DNA of 64,000 bases, from NCBI GenBank assembly GCA_013399895.1, contig VXBA01005117.1:857334-921333 (forward strand). The letters are read 5' to 3'. Source of the stretch: Serilophus lunatus (taxonomy: Eukaryota > Chordata > Aves > Passeriformes > Eurylaimidae). Below, piece after piece: positions 1 through 12,181 of the stretch. A program made the translations under genes and the position numbers. The number at the start of each line of letters is the position of its first letter. Position 1 is the stretch's first letter. The notes beneath the pieces are model-generated. The model was given only the letters and a program-made list of their open reading frames with translations, did not search any database and was not told the origin of the DNA.

Positions 1-3
1 TGA

Positions 4-21
4 TTTTTTTTTTTTTTTTTT
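4..21. repeat. poly-T tract at window edge
   Basis: Eighteen consecutive T residues open the window. It could be an ordinary homopolymer or the antisense poly-A of a retroposed copy lying outside the window. The sequence just inside shows no recognisable retrocopy, so its origin is unresolved. Confidence 0.9.
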
Positions 22-256
22 GGAAAGTGCATTTTTACACTGTATTTGCTATGTTTGACACCAAAGACATCCAATGACACATAAGAATTGCCATGTCTCT
101 TAAACTTAAGCAGATGACTTTCAGAAAATGAAATTCATTCACTTTGCCAAAGCAAAATGTCACATTTAGAGAACATTTTGTAGAGCTGCATTCACCTCTA
201 TGATTTTCGCATCTTCAGGATTCATGTTTTCAGGCTTTTTATCTCAATCCTCACAG

Positions 257-388
257 GTAGAACCTTCTTTTCAAAATGAAAGTCTTTCCAGATGCTCAGA
301 AAACAGAGATCCTAATCAAATACATGAAAACAAAAGGGGGGAACTGCTATATAGAACAGAATCAGCACTTCAGAAAAATCATGAAATT
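257..388 (+). CDS. candidate internal coding exon, unidentified protein
   Basis: What is seen: a pyrimidine-rich acceptor (ATCTCAATCCTCACAG) ends at 256, and the segment closes on a strong donor, ATT|GTGAGT, at 389. The enclosed 132 nt are open in one frame, exactly 44 codons, entering and leaving in phase 0. The peptide begins VEPSFQNESLSRCSENRDPN and ends ALQKNHEI. It is rich in N, Q, E, S, R and K with almost no hydrophobic runs, unlike chance frames in A+T-rich DNA, which tend to be F/L/I/Y-rich. I do not recognise a family, domain or catalytic motif. Inference: a symmetric 0-0 exon of a hydrophilic, perhaps disordered or coiled-coil, protein. A phase-compatible candidate follows at 7827-7950. 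A chance decoy exon is the main alternative. Confidence 0.35.
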
Positions 389-765
389 GTGAGTACAAAA
401 GCCTTTAGCCTACATGTAAAAATGTTTAAATTCTCCACATTATAATCTCTTAGGAAATAAGTTTAGACTTGTAATACTCTATTTGAACAGTATTTCCTGT
501 AAATATTTTGTTATTTTTACTGAAAAAAATCACAGTATTATCAGATTCTCCTTAAAGAGTCATGCAATACAAATAATGGCATTCATAAAGTCAGCTAGAA
601 GTCAAAAGTAAATGTGTTGAACTGAAGTAATTAAACTGTGCAATGGAAACAATTAATCCATCAGAGTTCACAGCAAAGGTAAGACACTGATCTTGCATGT
701 ACAGTGGAGAATAGATCTAAAAAACTCTCTAATTAGGTGGAATTAAGTGGTCACCTCTCTTAATT
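389..765. other. unannotated A+T-rich stretch
   Basis: I see no gene or repeat in this stretch. A donor-like AAAG|GTAAGA near 679 has no good upstream acceptor with an open frame, so I do not call an exon here. Confidence 0.5.
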
Positions 766-800
766 GGAAGGAAGGAAGGAAGGAAGGAAGGAAGGAAGAA
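766..800 (+). repeat. (GGAA)n microsatellite
   Basis: Eight uninterrupted GGAA units followed by a partial GAA. GGAA repeats contain tandem ETS-type core motifs and can act as regulatory DNA in some vertebrate contexts; nothing here shows that it does. Likely length-polymorphic. Confidence 0.95.
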
Positions 801-829
801 TTCAAACTTCAAGAGGAAAAGTTCATGTT

Positions 830-1165
830 TAAAGCAGAAGGCAGCCCTCCCTTCCCCCTGGCTCTGTCCCTTCCATGAGCAGCCCCGTGCACCTGGATTT
901 GATCTCTCCATGTTGGCCCAGGCCCTGCTGGCTCAGCTACATTCCATCCAGCAGGGAATGGTCCAGAGCTTGGAGCAGCTCCTGCTTCCTCCCCTCCAGC
1001 CTGAGGAAGGGCAGATTGCTGAAGATGCAGTGTTGGCTCTCCCTGTCCTGCTTCAAATGAATGCACTGACTTCTTACCAAACTATGATGCTTCAGCCAGA
1101 GGCTGGAGATGGGAATTAAAAGGTGTAATTTGGAACTACTGGACCAGTGCCCGCTCCAATAAAAC
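830..1165 (+). other. G+C-rich island with protein-like open frame and AATAAA
   Basis: Between A+T-rich flanks lies a segment of much higher G+C. One + frame stays open from about 850 to a TAA at 1117-1119. From the ATG at 910 it gives 69 residues beginning MLAQALLAQLHSIQQGMVQS, a leucine/glutamine-rich amphipathic-helix-like stretch, followed by a proline/glutamate section. An AATAAA signal sits at 1158-1163, about 40 nt after the stop. This could be the 3' end of a processed pseudogene, a terminal exon, or an old repeat of high G+C. I do not recognise the protein, and the opposite strand is also open over part of it, which weakens the coding reading. Confidence 0.3.
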
Positions 1166-3515
1166 AAGTATTTTGCTGTATTTCTAAAAAGAGGTATTAA
1201 CAATCCTGCCTCTCCTCTTCATGCAGTTACTTTTTACCTCGAGTGACTGTGGCCTTTGCTATATGACAGTGTTTTGGAGACAGACTACAGGAAAAAAAAG
1301 CAGGCTGCATTAAAGTCTCACCCCAGGATCTGTGCCCAAATTATTAGCATATCTCCATGTTAGCATTTTCTTGGCAGGGAGAATCAGATCTTTGGTATTA
1401 CACCAAACAGAAAGAGGTTTCTCTTTTTAAAGAAAACAACTGAAAACGCACCAGTCACCTCTGATCATTTTTTTTTAATTCAGTTTGTTGTGAACATAAA
1501 TCACACTTCCCAACAATGTTCTTGGTACACATGTGGATACCATGGCAACTATCACAATGTACAAATCCTGTGCTTGTAAAACACACAACTGAGTGATGGA
1601 AGGATTGCTATCTATAAATCCACAATCTGCAATCACCCCTTAGCCATGGCTAAGTAGAATAAGTAATTGTAGGGTGGCTCTTTAAATAGAGAAATCCAGC
1701 AATAACAACAAAAATTCAAATATTGCTTTTCCAGTTCAGCTGTATCAAGATATCCAGCATTACAAGTCTCTTAAGAAACTGAGCCATTAATTACATTGCC
1801 TTCAATGTTAATGAGTAAGTGCCAGGAAACAGACCTAAAACTTGGATTCTGTTCTAATTTATTTTACTTATGGGCACAAGTGAGGCCCAAGAGAGGCTTT
1901 CAGGTAACTTAATACAAAATAAATTGGACTGTTAATGCTAAAACAAGATTTCAAATAGAGGCAGATTTAAGTAGAACAGGTACTTAGAACTGAAGACTTG
2001 CAAATCAACCAGCCTGGCAGTCAGAATAAATGCAAGAAAAAGAAGGGCAACACAAGACCAAGGTGAAGAGGAGAGTGGGACTACTCCAATCCCTGGTAGC
2101 CCACAACTCTATGTCTGAGTTAGCTGGGGTAAACTAGAGGCCCTCTGTACTGACTTCTGAGACTCATCTCACATGTTTTTAAAACAATCTTAGTCCCTAG
2201 AAAAACATGCTTTAAAAGATTTTTGCAATGAATACAAGCTCATTTTTAGAAATATGTATTATGGTTTAAGTCAGGTGAAAGCACAAAGCAACAAGTTCTG
2301 TTCAGAACTATTCTTGTTTTGCCCAAGCTGCCTTTTTCCTCCATCCAAAGTAATTAAAAAATGTTCAGAAGAATGAGATTTCCTCAGCCTTCTTACCATG
2401 GGCAGGGATTTATTTCTGGGTTACAGGATTGCAGAGGTATTATTCAGATAATAAAAAAGAAGACCAGAGATTTATAAATAATGGGAAAACAGCTTTACCG
2501 TTTGATCTGCACTTTCCTAATGGTCATCATTATAGAGCTTATTGTGTTATTATATTCCATTCTTCCAGAAATATTCAGAAAAAAAACAACCCATAGTTCA
2601 GCTTGCCCTTGAAATAGATTTTTGTTCATTTTAACAAAACTTAGGAGTTTCTGAACGTTTATATGCTTTATATCTGTATTCCATAGGCCTCCACATTTCC
2701 TGAACAACTGAAGCTCTGAAGACAAATCTTTTGGCCACATATTCCCTTTTCAAATCCCCAGATGATGCAGTTTACAATACTCCACTGAACTCCTGACTTC
2801 CCTTTACAAAGCTCAGAAGAGAACTCATAGTCAGTGCCTTGCTATTATGTTCACCAAGGGATATATCTATTTGATTAAGTCTCATCCTTTATTCTCCAGA
2901 TTGGAACAGATAGAGTAGGAGTAGCTTTCTCTTCCATTTCTCCTCAGTATTGTAGCATTTTGTTTTCAGTACAAGCTACTGTCATACAATATTTAGCTAA
3001 AATTAACCTAAAAAATATCATCATAGTGAGAATATATAGATTACATATTCAAGTAGATGGAAAGGCAGAATTAATTCTCCAAGGGCTGGTAAAATTGCAT
3101 ATGGAATGTCTGAAAGCACAGAACTTCTATGTATTTAAATACTACTGAGAATAGTGCTTTCAGAAAGCAGACAAGTCCCTTACACTTACCTTTTGTGTTT
3201 GAAATTTTTAATTATTTTTTTTTATGTCTTACAGGTTTACTTGTTCAACTAAGCTCATAGAAACTCCAGTGGCTGTTTCAAACGTCTGTGTCTGGCATTT
3301 CAGCAGTAAATCCACTGTGCATTCACCTGTAAGCCAGTGGCAATTAAAGAAGCAATAACTAAGGCAATAGTATTTTTTATTGCAGGGCCAGAGTCCTGAA
3401 AATTATCAAGCATCTAATGAATGTTTTTGCTATCATGTGCACGACAACTGCCATTCATTAAAATATAATTAACAATAATAGCTAAGTACATGGTAGATCC
3501 CAAATGATTAGAGGT
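1166..3515. other. featureless A+T-rich stretch
   Basis: I find no supported gene, RNA gene or recognisable transposable element. Short open frames on either strand are of chance length and composition. Confidence 0.5.
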
Positions 3516-3870
3516 TTGAGATGAACCTGTTTGGGCCTGAGCTGCTACCAAACAGACCTGCTGTGCCTTGGCCCCCTCCTCCTCCTCCCAGGGTGCTCAT
3601 CTGGTAGGGCAGAGCAGCCAGGATAAAACAGTCAGCACTCCTATCTGCTGCCCAGTCACACAAAAAAGGAGCATAAAGTACCAAAACACTGAACTGTGAG
3701 TAAACAATCCAGGGAGCATCCATCATAGAGAGTTACAGGGGGATCCATCTGGCACATCAGAGGGATGGTTCCTGCATTATCCAGCAACTGCCCTGAGTCA
3801 AAATTATCACTGCACTGTAGGGGAGCACAGCTGTGTTCTCTTGTCAGTGTAGCACTCACAGCCATGGGCA
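3516..3870. other. moderately G+C-rich segment of unknown nature
   Basis: Higher G+C than its flanks, with a CCTCCT-type pyrimidine run near 3572-3590. Partial open frames occur on the minus strand (about 3508-3726 and 3656-3871), but their peptides are unremarkable and overlap in different frames. It may be an ancient degraded repeat or a regulatory segment. Confidence 0.25.
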
Positions 3871-4919
3871 AATGAAAATTGGTATTGGAAATGCTGACTC
3901 ATAAGTATACAGCATGATCTAGCCATACAAAACATAAAATGCTGGGTTTTTGTTTGTTAGTTTGTTAAATTCCTTGTGTGAGGGTTAATGGCAAACCTAT
4001 CTATGTTCATTATCTTGGAAACTCTCTTCAATCCTCCCATTTGGCCAAGGCAGAATATGTCTTTGCAGAATTTTGCTTGGTTTATGTTGCTGGGAACCTC
4101 AATTAGAAAAAAAAAGTAAAAATCAATCTTGCATTCACTTTTCTAGCATGAAGAGGATCACTTTTAAACAAACATCTTTGAGCACTGCCATTAACATAAG
4201 GTGTTAGTTCAGATGTTAGTAACAAGTTGTTTCAAAATTATTACACACATGTGCACATTATGTATATCCTTTTGCTATTACATAACTTGAATTTTCAGGG
4301 ATCTTAGGAAATTCCAGCACCCTAGATTAACAATGTTTGGATGACCAAGCATGTATTAAGGCAATCTTGAACCATACTTGGCAAAAAAATGAGTAAGATA
4401 TGGTTTTAAAAAATGTTGATCTGTTACTGGGGAGAAACATTTTTTGATAGATGGTTATGAGAAAATCTGTGGTTGACAAGATGAACAGGTTATCTGAGAA
4501 AATATATTAAATAATTAAATGGGTGCCCAGAGAATGGATACATTAGCAAAATTAAAGAAACAAACCACATCAAACCAGATATCCTTTATAGGAATTAACT
4601 CAGTACAGAAAAAACACAATGGAAAAATGAAAATCAGAGTTGACCAGAACTACTAGCACATGTGAAACCACATCTAAATTGCTTAAGTAATACTGCAATA
4701 AACCTCAGTGAGCAGTAGTCCCCTTTTCTTCAGAGTTGGGTGAAGCAGAATTAATTGTTCTGATAGCCTGCTTCTTTATAAGTTATTGTCTCATTATTGT
4801 TAAAAGGAACTGTATCTTGGGATCTTGTTTAAGGTTATTTGTGTTGTATTTCATTGGTCTTATTATCTTTGAGGACTGGCTGCAGCACTACACAGTGAGA
4901 ACACTTGTGAAAATATGAG

Positions 4920-4965
4920 CTGTTTTCAGCTCATACACCTTACTGTTTTCAGTCATAACACCTTA
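4920..4965. repeat. 23-bp tandem duplication
   Basis: Two adjacent 23-bp copies, 4920-4942 and 4943-4965, both begin CTGTTTTCAG and end ACACCTTA. They differ by one compensating deletion and insertion in the middle. Consistent with a local replication-slippage duplication. Confidence 0.8.
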
Positions 4966-5647
4966 TTATTTATTAAAATACATTCGGCTGTGTCAGAGTC
5001 TACCAAATGTAATAATTAGGTGTCATGCCCCTATACAAATGTAAGCAATATGACAACTACTAATGAAGAAAGAATTGAAGGCTAAGTGACAAATAATGAA
5101 TCAATGGAACAGCTAGAGATTCAACAAAAGGAATCCCAATTTCTGCTCTAAATACACTTCTGATGGAATTTGTTTAAGGTCTCAGATCACTTGTAGATAA
5201 GACTTTCTGTTTTCTGAACTGTAGAGTGTGAACATTTCGAAAAGATCTAAGTTAGTGCTAATTAATCTTGTAACACGAACAGCAAATTCACATGTTTGGC
5301 CTGAACTTTTAGACACTCATTGCAATCTCCTTGAAGACATGACATTATGAGAACCTCTCACAAATTAGCTTACATAACAGAAAATAAAATTGAGTTTACC
5401 CTTTAGTAAGACAGAGTTCACAGTCTTCAGGTTCTGGAAGTAGAAATTGGAGCTGAAAAGAGGCCAAATTGCTTTAACATTTAACCAATTTGGATCAGAG
5501 GGGCTGAAGTCTTCGGTCACAATGAACTAAGTGAAATATAAAAGAAATCTAATTGTGCCAGTTTGTTCTACTGAAAAATGGGTTTCTGGTAAAGCACAGT
5601 TAATCACAATGAGGAAATGACATGTTATAGTCAAGGCACAATTGTGA

Positions 5648-5661
5648 CAGCAGCGCTGCTG
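5648..5661. repeat. perfect 14-bp palindrome CAGCAGCGCTGCTG
   Basis: The 14 bases equal their own reverse complement around a central GCGC and contain one CpG. It may simply be a chance palindrome built from CAG/CTG triplets, or a symmetric protein-binding site. Confidence 0.85.
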
Positions 5662-7826
5662 CTCATTTATGAACTCTGACCATTTGTGATTCTCTTCTGC
5701 ATGTACTATACAGGGTTGATGGCCTGAGCACTTCAGGCTTGTATGTGATTTTGCTTTGACAGCCACCTTGTGCAGAACATCCTTATAAGATGAGGATATC
5801 AATTAAACTTACCATTTTGTAACTTTGGAAACCAGAATGTTAGGGTAACTGAACTGGGTATTATTGTGTGGCTTAAGTTTGATGGGGAACCATTTTGCCT
5901 TTTTTCCTTCCTTTTTTAAATTTCAAAAGTGAAGAATAGTGTCCTTCTTAGCAAAAAGCACACCAAGAAATATCACCTGGATGACAATAATAACTTTTGA
6001 TTGATTCAGGACACACTTTACCTTAATATTTTTCCTTTGCATTAACTATCTAGGAAGCTGCTTAGTGAAGAACAGAAATGGACAGTGTTGAATGAAAAAG
6101 TTTCTTGAAAAGTTATTTCCCACAGATGAATCCATGCAATTGAGATCTTTTTGCTACTTCATGTACTGGCTAATGAGAAAAGACATCCCAGCTTTTAAAT
6201 CCAACTGCTGACCTACAGGTCTCCTCATACAGAGGTATACGGGAAAAGGTAACAGTTCCCACCTGACCCAAAATTTCAAGACAGTAATAAATTTCAAAGC
6301 ATTTTTCTTCTGCAGGCTGAGTAGTATTTCTATGAAAGAAATAAATGTATTTCTGCTGATCTATCCATTTCATTCTGATTAGAATAGGGCCAGGAATTCA
6401 CCCTATCAAAGAATTTTGTGGCCTGGGAACCATAATTACACGATGCAAAAGGCGAAATTTCATTGCTAATGAGCAGATGAAGTTCCTCACTCAGCAGCTT
6501 ATGTTCCAAACAGAAACACTTCACTTTCTGCTTGAAGAAAACACAATCCAACATGCTGATAAAAAAATCATTCTACCACAAAAGGTGTAGCAACGATCAC
6601 ATAAATACATGTCTGGCCTTTAGTGGACACGCTGCGACTTCGATGGTACCTAAATAACTAGGAGGAAGAATAATCATGTTTGTTGAAGATGCAACATAAT
6701 TCTGGAGAAATTTAAATTGCTGGCTCTGTGTGTGGCAGGCTTAAAAAATATTTAAGTGGCTATTATTCCACTTTGGAAATCTGTTCTGCTGTGTTCTATT
6801 GAATTAGATCAAGAATAAATTTGGACGAAGATAAAGTGCCAGCTCCATCAGTGAGAGCAGAACAGAGATCACACTCAAGTCAGAGGAATAAAAAGAATGA
6901 TTAAATGAGGTCTACGTGCTTTTTGTAAGATGTACAGCTGGAGGCTCTTTTATGTGAATCGACTTCAAAGCTACCTTGTAAGAGTACATTAAAAATAAAA
7001 TAGCACCCAGAAAAGATATCAGAGGGCCGAATTTTAACCCTGAAAGTTTCTGCTTTTCGTGGTAAATTACAGATAACACTCATCAGCAGTACTTAAGCCA
7101 CTTCTCTTTCAAGAGCTCGACGGTGGAAGCCAGGAGTGTTGTGACAGTCCAACTTCTTTAAGTGTTTAAGAGATAGACTAGAAACACCCAAGTGACAGGA
7201 AGATAGTCTAAACGGTACGAAGATTGTAGGGACAAGCCTCTACATGCAGAAGTCACCTACCACGTACACTGTAATAAAGATAACCCTTTAATACAGAGAA
7301 GACACTAAATTGTACTTTCTAATCTCAGACACTGACTTCACAGATTGATATTTGCACCTTTTCACGCACCAGTACTTACTGTGACTGAATTCCAACCTCA
7401 TATTATATATGTGCACTGCTGAAATAGAAAGTACTCTGCCTTTATTAAAGCAAACACATTTGATATGCAATCCTTATTATTTTTATAGTGTCTGACTTTA
7501 TCCTGGTGCCTGCACACTCATGAAGCAAAAACTCTACAGAGGGAGTCAGGTTTTATGCTTGCCACGGAAGCACTTGCTGAGATTTTTCAGCCAATATATG
7601 ATGTCTTTAACAAACATTTAATATTGATTTCATGCCAATATATTTACTACATGACATATCTGTGAACCATAAAAAAAGAGATGTTTCAAATCTCTTTTCA
7701 CTAGCTTGTTCTCTCCTTACAGCTATAACCCATTCAAGGATGTAACTGCATCCTGGGAGAGGCAGCCACATTTCAGTGGGATGTAGTACTGCAAGTACGC
7801 TCCTCCCTTACACATTCCTGTGTCAG

Positions 7827-7950
7827 CCTCCCATCCACCTTGTCCATGGAACAGATAAGTGCACCACTGATGGGAAGAGGAAGGTTCCTGAAGCTGGGAA
7901 AAGGAGAGGGGACATGGTCACCTCTAGATTTGCTCCATTTCCACTGCCAG
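7827..7950 (+). other. candidate exon, coding status uncertain
   Basis: A long pyrimidine-rich acceptor (CTCCTCCCTTACACATTCCT then GTGTCAG) ends at 7826, and a near-consensus donor, CCAG|GTGAGT, follows 7950. The 124 nt are clearly more G+C-rich than the flanks. Two frames are open. The first enters in phase 0, leaves in phase 1 and begins PPIHLVHGTDKCTTDGKRKV. The second enters in phase 2, leaves in phase 0 and begins LPSTLSMEQISAPLMGRGRF. With two open frames I cannot choose a product, and a non-coding exon or an exonised old repeat is equally possible. The first frame would join candidate exon 257-388 (ends phase 0) to 41106-41230 (starts phase 1, giving GAG at the junction). I offer this only as a test. 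Confidence 0.25.
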
Positions 7951-10900
7951 GTGAGTTGGGAATTAGATCAGGTTCTGCACTCTGGTACAAAGGAGGCACG
8001 AAGGCATTGCTGTGCTACCTGCACCTGTAGCATGGTTTGGTATCACAGACCTGTGGTTGAACATTCTGAAAGGATCACATACATAAGAACAGCAAACCAA
8101 GGATGTTTAAAATTGTGATTTACTGACAGTGTTGATAAATTATTGCCCATCACCGTCAGCTGTTACATACAAACTTTAGTCTACTGCCTTCCAGACTGAA
8201 AATCTTGCTTTGGCTAATAGCTGGGAAACTTATATTTCATTCTGACTTTTGCTGAAACAGTGAAATAGAGATTTTGCTTGTTCAACAGACGCATAATATC
8301 ATGCCTGGCTGTACCCTTATTTTAAGACAGATGTTAATATCTGCTGATATACAGCCAAGATAATGTTAAATTCATGAATTCTATAACGTTCTAGAGAGTA
8401 TATACTAGGGCTTTTTAAGGGAAGAAAAATTTTTTTTTTAATCAGTTACTTTTACTTTCTCCAGTTTTTCACTCAACTCTAGCATGCAATAGAACTATGT
8501 TGAGTTAGACATAAATAGGTAAACTTTTAGAAATAAGAAAGCCTTGATAATGAGTAAAATAGTTTCAAAAGTTGTTGCATGCTGCTTCACATATTTCACT
8601 GATAAAAGCACAGTCTGAATTTTAATAAATAAAATTACGATATTAACTAGCACAGTGACAACCTCATTGTTATTAGCATGAAATTTTGTGAGTGCCTTTA
8701 GAGTTTACATTCAACTGAAATTAATAAACTATTTAATGTAGTTGCAAAGTGGTCAAAACTATTCTATCATGGTCACAACATTTAAAACTTTAGATAAACA
8801 ACAAGTTATAATGGCTTTTCAGTGAAAAATCTCTGGGTGTTATTACCTTACACAGACTTGGCACTTTATCTAAAAATGAAAGGTGAAGGGTTGTTAAAGC
8901 ACAAGCAGCCTGAATTTTTATGATGACAATTCAAAATTTTCAGTGTCTGAGGCAATTCAAACTGAAAAGCAATTTTACTCCTACATTTAGCTTCAAAGGG
9001 TATTGCACAATAGTAACTTTCAATTTGTAAGCCAATGTGAACCCATTATTGCTTGCAGAGCATGACAGCATTTTCCTTAACCCTTTGGTGCAGTAAAGAA
9101 TTGGCAACTTTCAATACATTATCTCTCTTTGAGTCTAAGGTAGGAAGTCACCATTTTGAAGAACTAGACACTTAATTACTTTACATTATCTTCATCTTAA
9201 TTCTATTTGTTAAAAATTGTGCCCTTTGGGGCAGCACTTCTTGAAATGCTCTTTCCACCCTCTGGTCTCCTACATGCAACAACCTCTGTGCAAGAGATTA
9301 TGTATAGAAATTAGGCTTGTGATCTCCTGATTCATTTCTGTGGCACTTATGTAAGACTGCATATAATATAAATACAGAAGACATGTCCCAACATCAAGAT
9401 ATTTAGTCTTGAATAGTAATAAAACATCAAATTAGTCACCTGCTATGTTTTTAGATCACATCACTGTAATTCATAATTTATTACTATGAACTGGGAGGGA
9501 GTGGAGAGCAAAGTAAAAGCTAGAAGAGAAGGAATTACAAAACAATTCCATTTGTCACTTCTTAAGTTCCATGAACTTGAAGGCAATTTCCAAAAGAATT
9601 CTCTCCCTTACAAGTTAAATCCTTTTTCTCCTCCTCCTGTTCCACTGCTGTTAACAAAAAGCAGCTCATAAATCAAACTTTAATCAAGCTGAAAATCCCA
9701 GTTTTATTTCTTCGCTTCCCTAGGGGGTCAGAGCATTTTGCAGAATCCTTTATTTTCTGAACTTCTCCACTTCAGAACTTCTGTTTGCTGCTTGCTTTCT
9801 CTCCTAATAAAATTACTTTCATTTAGGATTACCACCCTCCTCTTCTTCCTGACATTGCACTTGCTTCTTCAGCCTCCTGTGATTGAAAGTATTTAAAGCC
9901 CTGCAACTTAATTGGAAGAAACATGATTGTAAGGGATTAGCAACTCCTCAATTCAATATACAGAATTATGTTTACACAGCCAAGGAGAGATTAATCTGCT
10001 ATTTCACTAATTTTTCTGGTGTTTTCCTAGCTGTAGACTCCAAGTCTTTATAAACTAACACTAAGACCATATTCAAGCAGGACAAATGATGGAAGCACAA
10101 GACATTGTCACTAACAACACATACTGTGAAAGGTTACTGTGCTGAATTCACTTCCAGTATTATAAACCATATATAATTCTTCCTCTAAAATTCTATGCTA
10201 TATATTTGAAAAAGAAACAGCCTGCTGTAAGGTTTAACTGACACAGGTGATTTAATGAATCTTCAGATGACTCCTGGATTATTTTATCTTGGAATAAAAA
10301 ATGACTTTTTCCTTTTAATTTGAAGTTAATGAAACATTGATTTGGGACAGGTAAACAATTAGATCACAAGATTTTTCCCTCCCCCCCATGCTTTTTTGTT
10401 ATTTAAAAATATAGTTTACAATGTTAGACTTGAGATACTGCAGTCTTTTTGACGCCTATTTATGAATAGAACAGGGGCAAGAATGAATAAAACTAAGTAA
10501 GCTGCCTTTGGATAAGAGACACTCCACCAGAGTAAGCAAATGAAAGGAACATTTCCTACGAGACTCCCCTATGAGATTTCCAGAATGACTAAGATTGTCT
10601 TTAAGGTGATAAGCCAAGTTTTATACTGCAGTTTAGGGAATCACTTCCCAAGAATGAATAGAATTATGCCTATGGCATTTAGTAAAAATCAATGTTGAAG
10701 GACGAGAAAGCCTCCTAGCTAACACTTATAAAAATCTGCCTCTTTTACTTCATTCTGCTACATACTTGTTCTCTTTTATGACATGATGGAGATAGCTCTG
10801 AGCTGCAAGATGTGAATAAAAGAGAAAACTTCTTCAAACAGTGAAACTTCCCAATTCAATCTTTTGTAAACCCAGGCATTCCAGATACGGAATTTAATTT

Positions 10901-12097
10901 CTTTTAAACTTAGTTCACTACTCAACAAAAAAGATAAAAGCTGTACAAGAGAGTAAAGAGACAGTTTTACACAGGAGGCACCTTCTCTATTTCTTTTAAA
11001 CAAGGAGATATTTTTCAGCAAAATAAAAGTTCTGAGTAAAGCAATCCAACTGATATCTCTGCAAAAACTTGCCTGAATCAAAGTTTCATACCAAGTACAT
11101 ATTTTAATAGCAGAGAATCCATACAGCAAAGCTCAGCATTGGATTTCCTGTCATATGGGACTGGAAATGCCTGGAATCTCAGGGCCACTTTTTGAATGGT
11201 ATGCTTTAACTGCTGTAACTATATAGAATATGCACATGAATATTAAAGTAGAATATAAGCAATACATGTAAATTAGTGCTAAATTCTACTCAAAGGCTAC
11301 TTGGCCTATACACAGGGTTTTAGCAGTGATATATTGCAGATTGCCTGCTGCTCTATTTCTAAAGGTCTAACGTGTCTCCAGGCAGCTGCTGTGTTTTACT
11401 GATTATGATGAACAATTTAATATTTTTTGGATTTTGCTGACTACCACCTTCTATGGACAATTAATAATAGTGTGGCATTTTGAGCACTACACCAACAGTA
11501 ATAAACATTGATTGTCAAGAAATCTTTCCATGTGCTAGCTCTTTTAAGCTAAGATCATCTTGCTTCCATGAGAAGGAGAAGCCTATGGCAAGGTCATAAT
11601 TTACAGATGTTGAGGTACCACTAGATTTTGACACCTGAAACATTTCTTCTGGTGTACAAAAGTAAGTGTAATCAATTTGGATGAAAGTCTTTACAGTTTG
11701 TTTAAGTAGGTTAAATTTGGTTCAATCAGTAGCACAAGTAAAAAACAAAAAAACCCCACAAAACCCCTAAAGTCATTACTCATGCATTTTCATTTTTTTT
11801 CTTTAGTTTTTGTCTCATTCTTCAAATAGACTCTCAATACAGTAACTTCAACTGTGACAAATAACAGATTAATTCTTTGAGGAACTGCTATTAATTCAGC
11901 ATTGAATGTCAGGAGTTTACCCTTCTCCAAAAGTTTGAACTGCTTTTATAAAATTTTGCTATACCCTTAATGGGACTTCGGATAAAATTAATTCTCACAG
12001 TAATTATCCGTATTAAGGAGTTGGTTGCCTCTGCTGCAAATGAAAATGTTGAATACATCTGTTTGTGCTGCATTTTCAATGTTATCTACCTACCTAG
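7951..12097. other. featureless A+T-rich stretch
   Basis: I see no supported gene or transposable element. A 117-codon minus-strand open frame at 10776-11129 is hydrophobic, lacks recognisable motifs, and has a length expected by chance in this composition. Confidence 0.5.
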
Positions 12098-12181
12098 TCT
12101 TCCTGGGAACGAGACTGCACAGTTCAAATGTGATTCAATGAACTGTGCAGATAGTACACTCCATCACTTTCACAAGTACAG
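12098..12181 (+). other. weak candidate exon overlapping a hairpin
   Basis: An acceptor (GTTATCTACCTACCTAG) ends at 12097 and a donor, ACAG|GTAGGA, follows 12181. The 84 nt are open in one frame (phase 2 to phase 2), giving a peptide beginning LPGNETAQFKCDSMNC. The phase does not fit the other candidates, and the segment also holds a strong inverted repeat, so a non-coding explanation is at least as likely. Confidence 0.15.
12115..12150. repeat. 12-bp inverted repeat, 12-nt spacer
   Basis: CTGCACAGTTCA at 12115-12126 is matched by its exact reverse complement TGAACTGTGCAG at 12139-12150. A transcript in either direction could form a 12-bp hairpin with a 12-nt loop. The stem is too short for a typical miRNA precursor. 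Confidence 0.85.

Larger units (their letters stand above)
3871..7826. other. A+T-rich stretch with two small sequence motifs
   Basis: Nothing gene-like is supported. The only items I can point to are a 23-bp tandem duplication near 4920 and a 14-bp palindrome at 5648, listed separately. Confidence 0.5.

Noticed and set aside
10776..11129. 117-codon minus-strand open frame
   Set aside because: Hydrophobic, motif-free peptide of a length expected by chance in 64 kb of A+T-rich DNA; no splice or poly-A support.
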